From Actinomycetota bacterium (lineage in GTDB: Bacteria; Actinomycetota; Rubrobacteria; Rubrobacterales; Rubrobacteraceae), in assembly GCA_020200675.1 (NCBI GenBank), contig JAIVIG010000363.1, positions 1 through 6,873 on the forward strand: a stretch of DNA of 6,873 nt, read 5' to 3'. Below are positions 6,482-6,873 of this stretch, piece by piece. How positions within the stretch are numbered: the stretch's first letter is position 1; each line of letters opens with the position of its first letter. The position numbers and the translations under genes were made by a program. The notes under the pieces are model-generated. The model was not told the origin of the DNA. It ran no database searches and saw only the letters and a program-made list of their open reading frames with translations.

Positions 6482-6536
6482 TAAAGCCCCGCGTCCGCGG
6501 CTTTAGGCGGACCGGACGATGCCGTCCCGGCCCGCC
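6478..6536 (-). promoter_or_regulatory. ilvB attenuator: relay of overlapping stems
   Basis: Four pairings can be drawn upstream of the terminator. Stem A is a 13-bp hairpin at 6536-6506 (GGCGGGCCGG with CCGGTCCGCC, one G-U pair, one bulge, GCAT loop). Stem B pairs GTCCGC (6512-6507) with GCGGAC (6498-6493). Stem C pairs TAAAGCC (6505-6499) with GGCTTTA (6488-6482). Stem D pairs GGGG (6490-6487) with CCCC (6481-6478). A excludes B, B excludes C, C excludes D, and D excludes the terminator. A ribosome stalled on the rare Leu/Ile codons just before 6540 would cover the 5' arm of A, favouring B and D and so read-through. Free translation would favour A, C and termination. The logic is inferred; energies were not calculated. 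Confidence 0.55.
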
Positions 6537-6673
6537 CGGCTAATTAGTCGCCGTAGGGCTAGGGGGACAGCCTGCGTGGGTACTCGCGGGTGGATGGGGG
6601 GCGTGAGCAGGCGGGCAGCTTCGAGCTTGAGGCCCGAGATCTCTATCTGCCTGCCTTCAGAAACTCCTAACAA
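6503..6673 (-). CDS. Putative leader peptide ORF of the ilvB attenuator
   Basis: A 56-codon ORF runs from TTG 6673 to TAA 6505-6503, wholly within the ilvB leader. AGGAA sits 7 nt before the TTG, and the expected transcription start near 6704 is about 30 nt upstream. No ATG occurs in the leader, and I found no in-frame GTG. Near the end it encodes VPLALRRLISR, using CTA three times and ATT once, codons that look rare in this GC-rich operon. This resembles the LPLVILRLTR segment of the leuA leader peptide. The control codons lie immediately before a 13-bp hairpin, and the stop codon opens the next stem. The N-terminal half shows no family. Leader peptides are often shorter, so the real start is uncertain, but the reading frame across the control codons is clear. 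Confidence 0.5.
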   Translation of the reverse strand: MLGVSEGRQIEISGLKLEAARLLTPPIHPRVPTQAVPLALRRLISRAGRDGIVRSA

Positions 6674-6710
6674 GAGAGTCTTCCTAGCTCACTCGGCTGC
6701 AAGTCCTAGA

Positions 6711-6739
6711 AGCCTACCTGTCTTGTAACCGTTTGTCAA
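6711..6739 (-). promoter_or_regulatory. Sigma70-type promoter of the ilv-leu operon
   Basis: A perfect TTGACA -35 box (6739-6734) is followed after 17 nt by TAGGCT (6716-6711), which fits the actinobacterial TAnnnT -10 pattern. Transcription should start near 6704. This leaves a leader of about 270 nt before ilvB, long enough for the attenuator described there. Confidence 0.8.
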
Positions 6740-6785
6740 GGTGAATAAACCACTCACGCATACCCACCAGATCGATTGAAGGAGC

Positions 6786-6842
6786 GAAACCTCCCCGGAT
6801 AGGATGGAGCTACCACACAAGCCATCCACCGAAGGAGGTTTC
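6786..6842. repeat. Large interrupted inverted repeat, possible SD-sequestering hairpin
   Basis: GAAACCTCC (6786-6794) and GGAGGTTTC (6834-6842) are perfect inverted copies. Inside them CGG (6796-6798) faces CCG (6829-6831) and GGATGG (6802-6807) faces CCATCC (6822-6827), around a 14-nt loop, for 18 interrupted base pairs. On the plus strand the 3' arm is part of AAGGAGG, a strong Shine-Dalgarno, so the hairpin could hide the start of a divergent gene. No T-run follows on either strand, so it is not an intrinsic terminator. A mobile-element end is the main alternative. Confidence 0.6.
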
Positions 6843-6847
6843 ACCAA

Positions 6848-6873
6848 GTGCCAATGGTACTATCGCGTGAAGG
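6848..6873 (+). CDS. Possible start of a divergent gene, cut by the window edge
   Basis: AAGGAGG at 6832-6838 is followed after 9 nt by GTG 6848, with an in-frame ATG at 6854. Only eight codons are visible (reading VPMVLSRE), so no family can be named. A competing frame from ATG 6804 is also open to the edge but has no well-placed ribosome site; its 23 codons include QWYYRVK. The two cannot be separated within this window, and the gene itself is uncertain. No convincing plus-strand promoter was seen between 6720 and 6786. Confidence 0.25.

Noticed and set aside
6540..6547. CTAATTAG palindrome as an operator
   Set aside because: Eight bases of palindrome within the leader ORF are explained by the CTA ATT AGC codons, and it lies well downstream of the promoter.
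6434..6704. T-box riboswitch before ilvB
   Set aside because: I looked for the conserved T-box sequence (AGGGTGGnACC-like) and did not find it; the rare-codon ORF and terminator fit leader-peptide attenuation better.
6720..6786. Plus-strand promoter for the divergent gene (TTGTCA at 6733)
   Set aside because: No acceptable -10 box occurs 16-18 nt downstream; the TTGTCA is the near-palindromic complement of the ilvB -35 region.
6786..6842. CRISPR repeat or intrinsic terminator
   Set aside because: There is only one copy in the window and no spacer pattern, and no T-run follows the stem on either strand.

Overview
The window is a GC-rich bacterial chromosome segment carrying a compact branched-chain amino acid (isoleucine, valine, leucine) biosynthesis operon, all on the minus strand. 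Read in the direction of transcription (right to left) the order is ilvB, ilvN, ilvC, ilvE, leuA, then the start of a putative zinc-metalloprotease gene that runs off the left edge. GC content, GTG/TTG starts, a TTGACA/TAGGCT promoter and the protein style suggest an actinobacterium. A deep-branching lineage such as Rubrobacter is my best guess from memory; nothing in the window proves it.

Layout. 6711-6739 holds a strong sigma70-type promoter. 6434-6704 is a roughly 270-nt leader that looks like a ribosome-mediated attenuator: a short ORF ending in rare Leu/Ile codons, a 13-bp hairpin, a relay of overlapping stems, and an intrinsic terminator just before ilvB. ilvB-ilvN overlap by 14 nt, ilvN and ilvC abut (TAA then ATG), and ilvC-ilvE overlap by 4 nt, so these four genes are translationally linked. 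A 194-nt gap between ilvE and leuA holds a second leader peptide, rich in Leu, Val and Ile, with its own apparent promoter inside the 3' end of ilvE. leuA is followed after 14 nt by the partial HELAH-motif gene. At the right edge (6786-6842) a large interrupted hairpin lies over a Shine-Dalgarno-like sequence and may belong to a divergent plus-strand gene or a mobile-element end.

How the genes work together. IlvBN makes acetolactate and acetohydroxybutyrate, IlvC reduces and isomerises them, and IlvE carries out the final transamination for Val, Ile and Leu. LeuA diverts 2-ketoisovalerate into the leucine branch. Dihydroxyacid dehydratase (ilvD) and leuBCD are not in the window. The two leader peptides suggest two layers of control by charged tRNA, one for the whole operon and one for leuA alone. 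The IlvN regulatory subunit appears to have lost the residues normally used to bind valine, so control may rest more on attenuation than on valine feedback. The regulatory structures were found by eye and have not been folded or compared with relatives.
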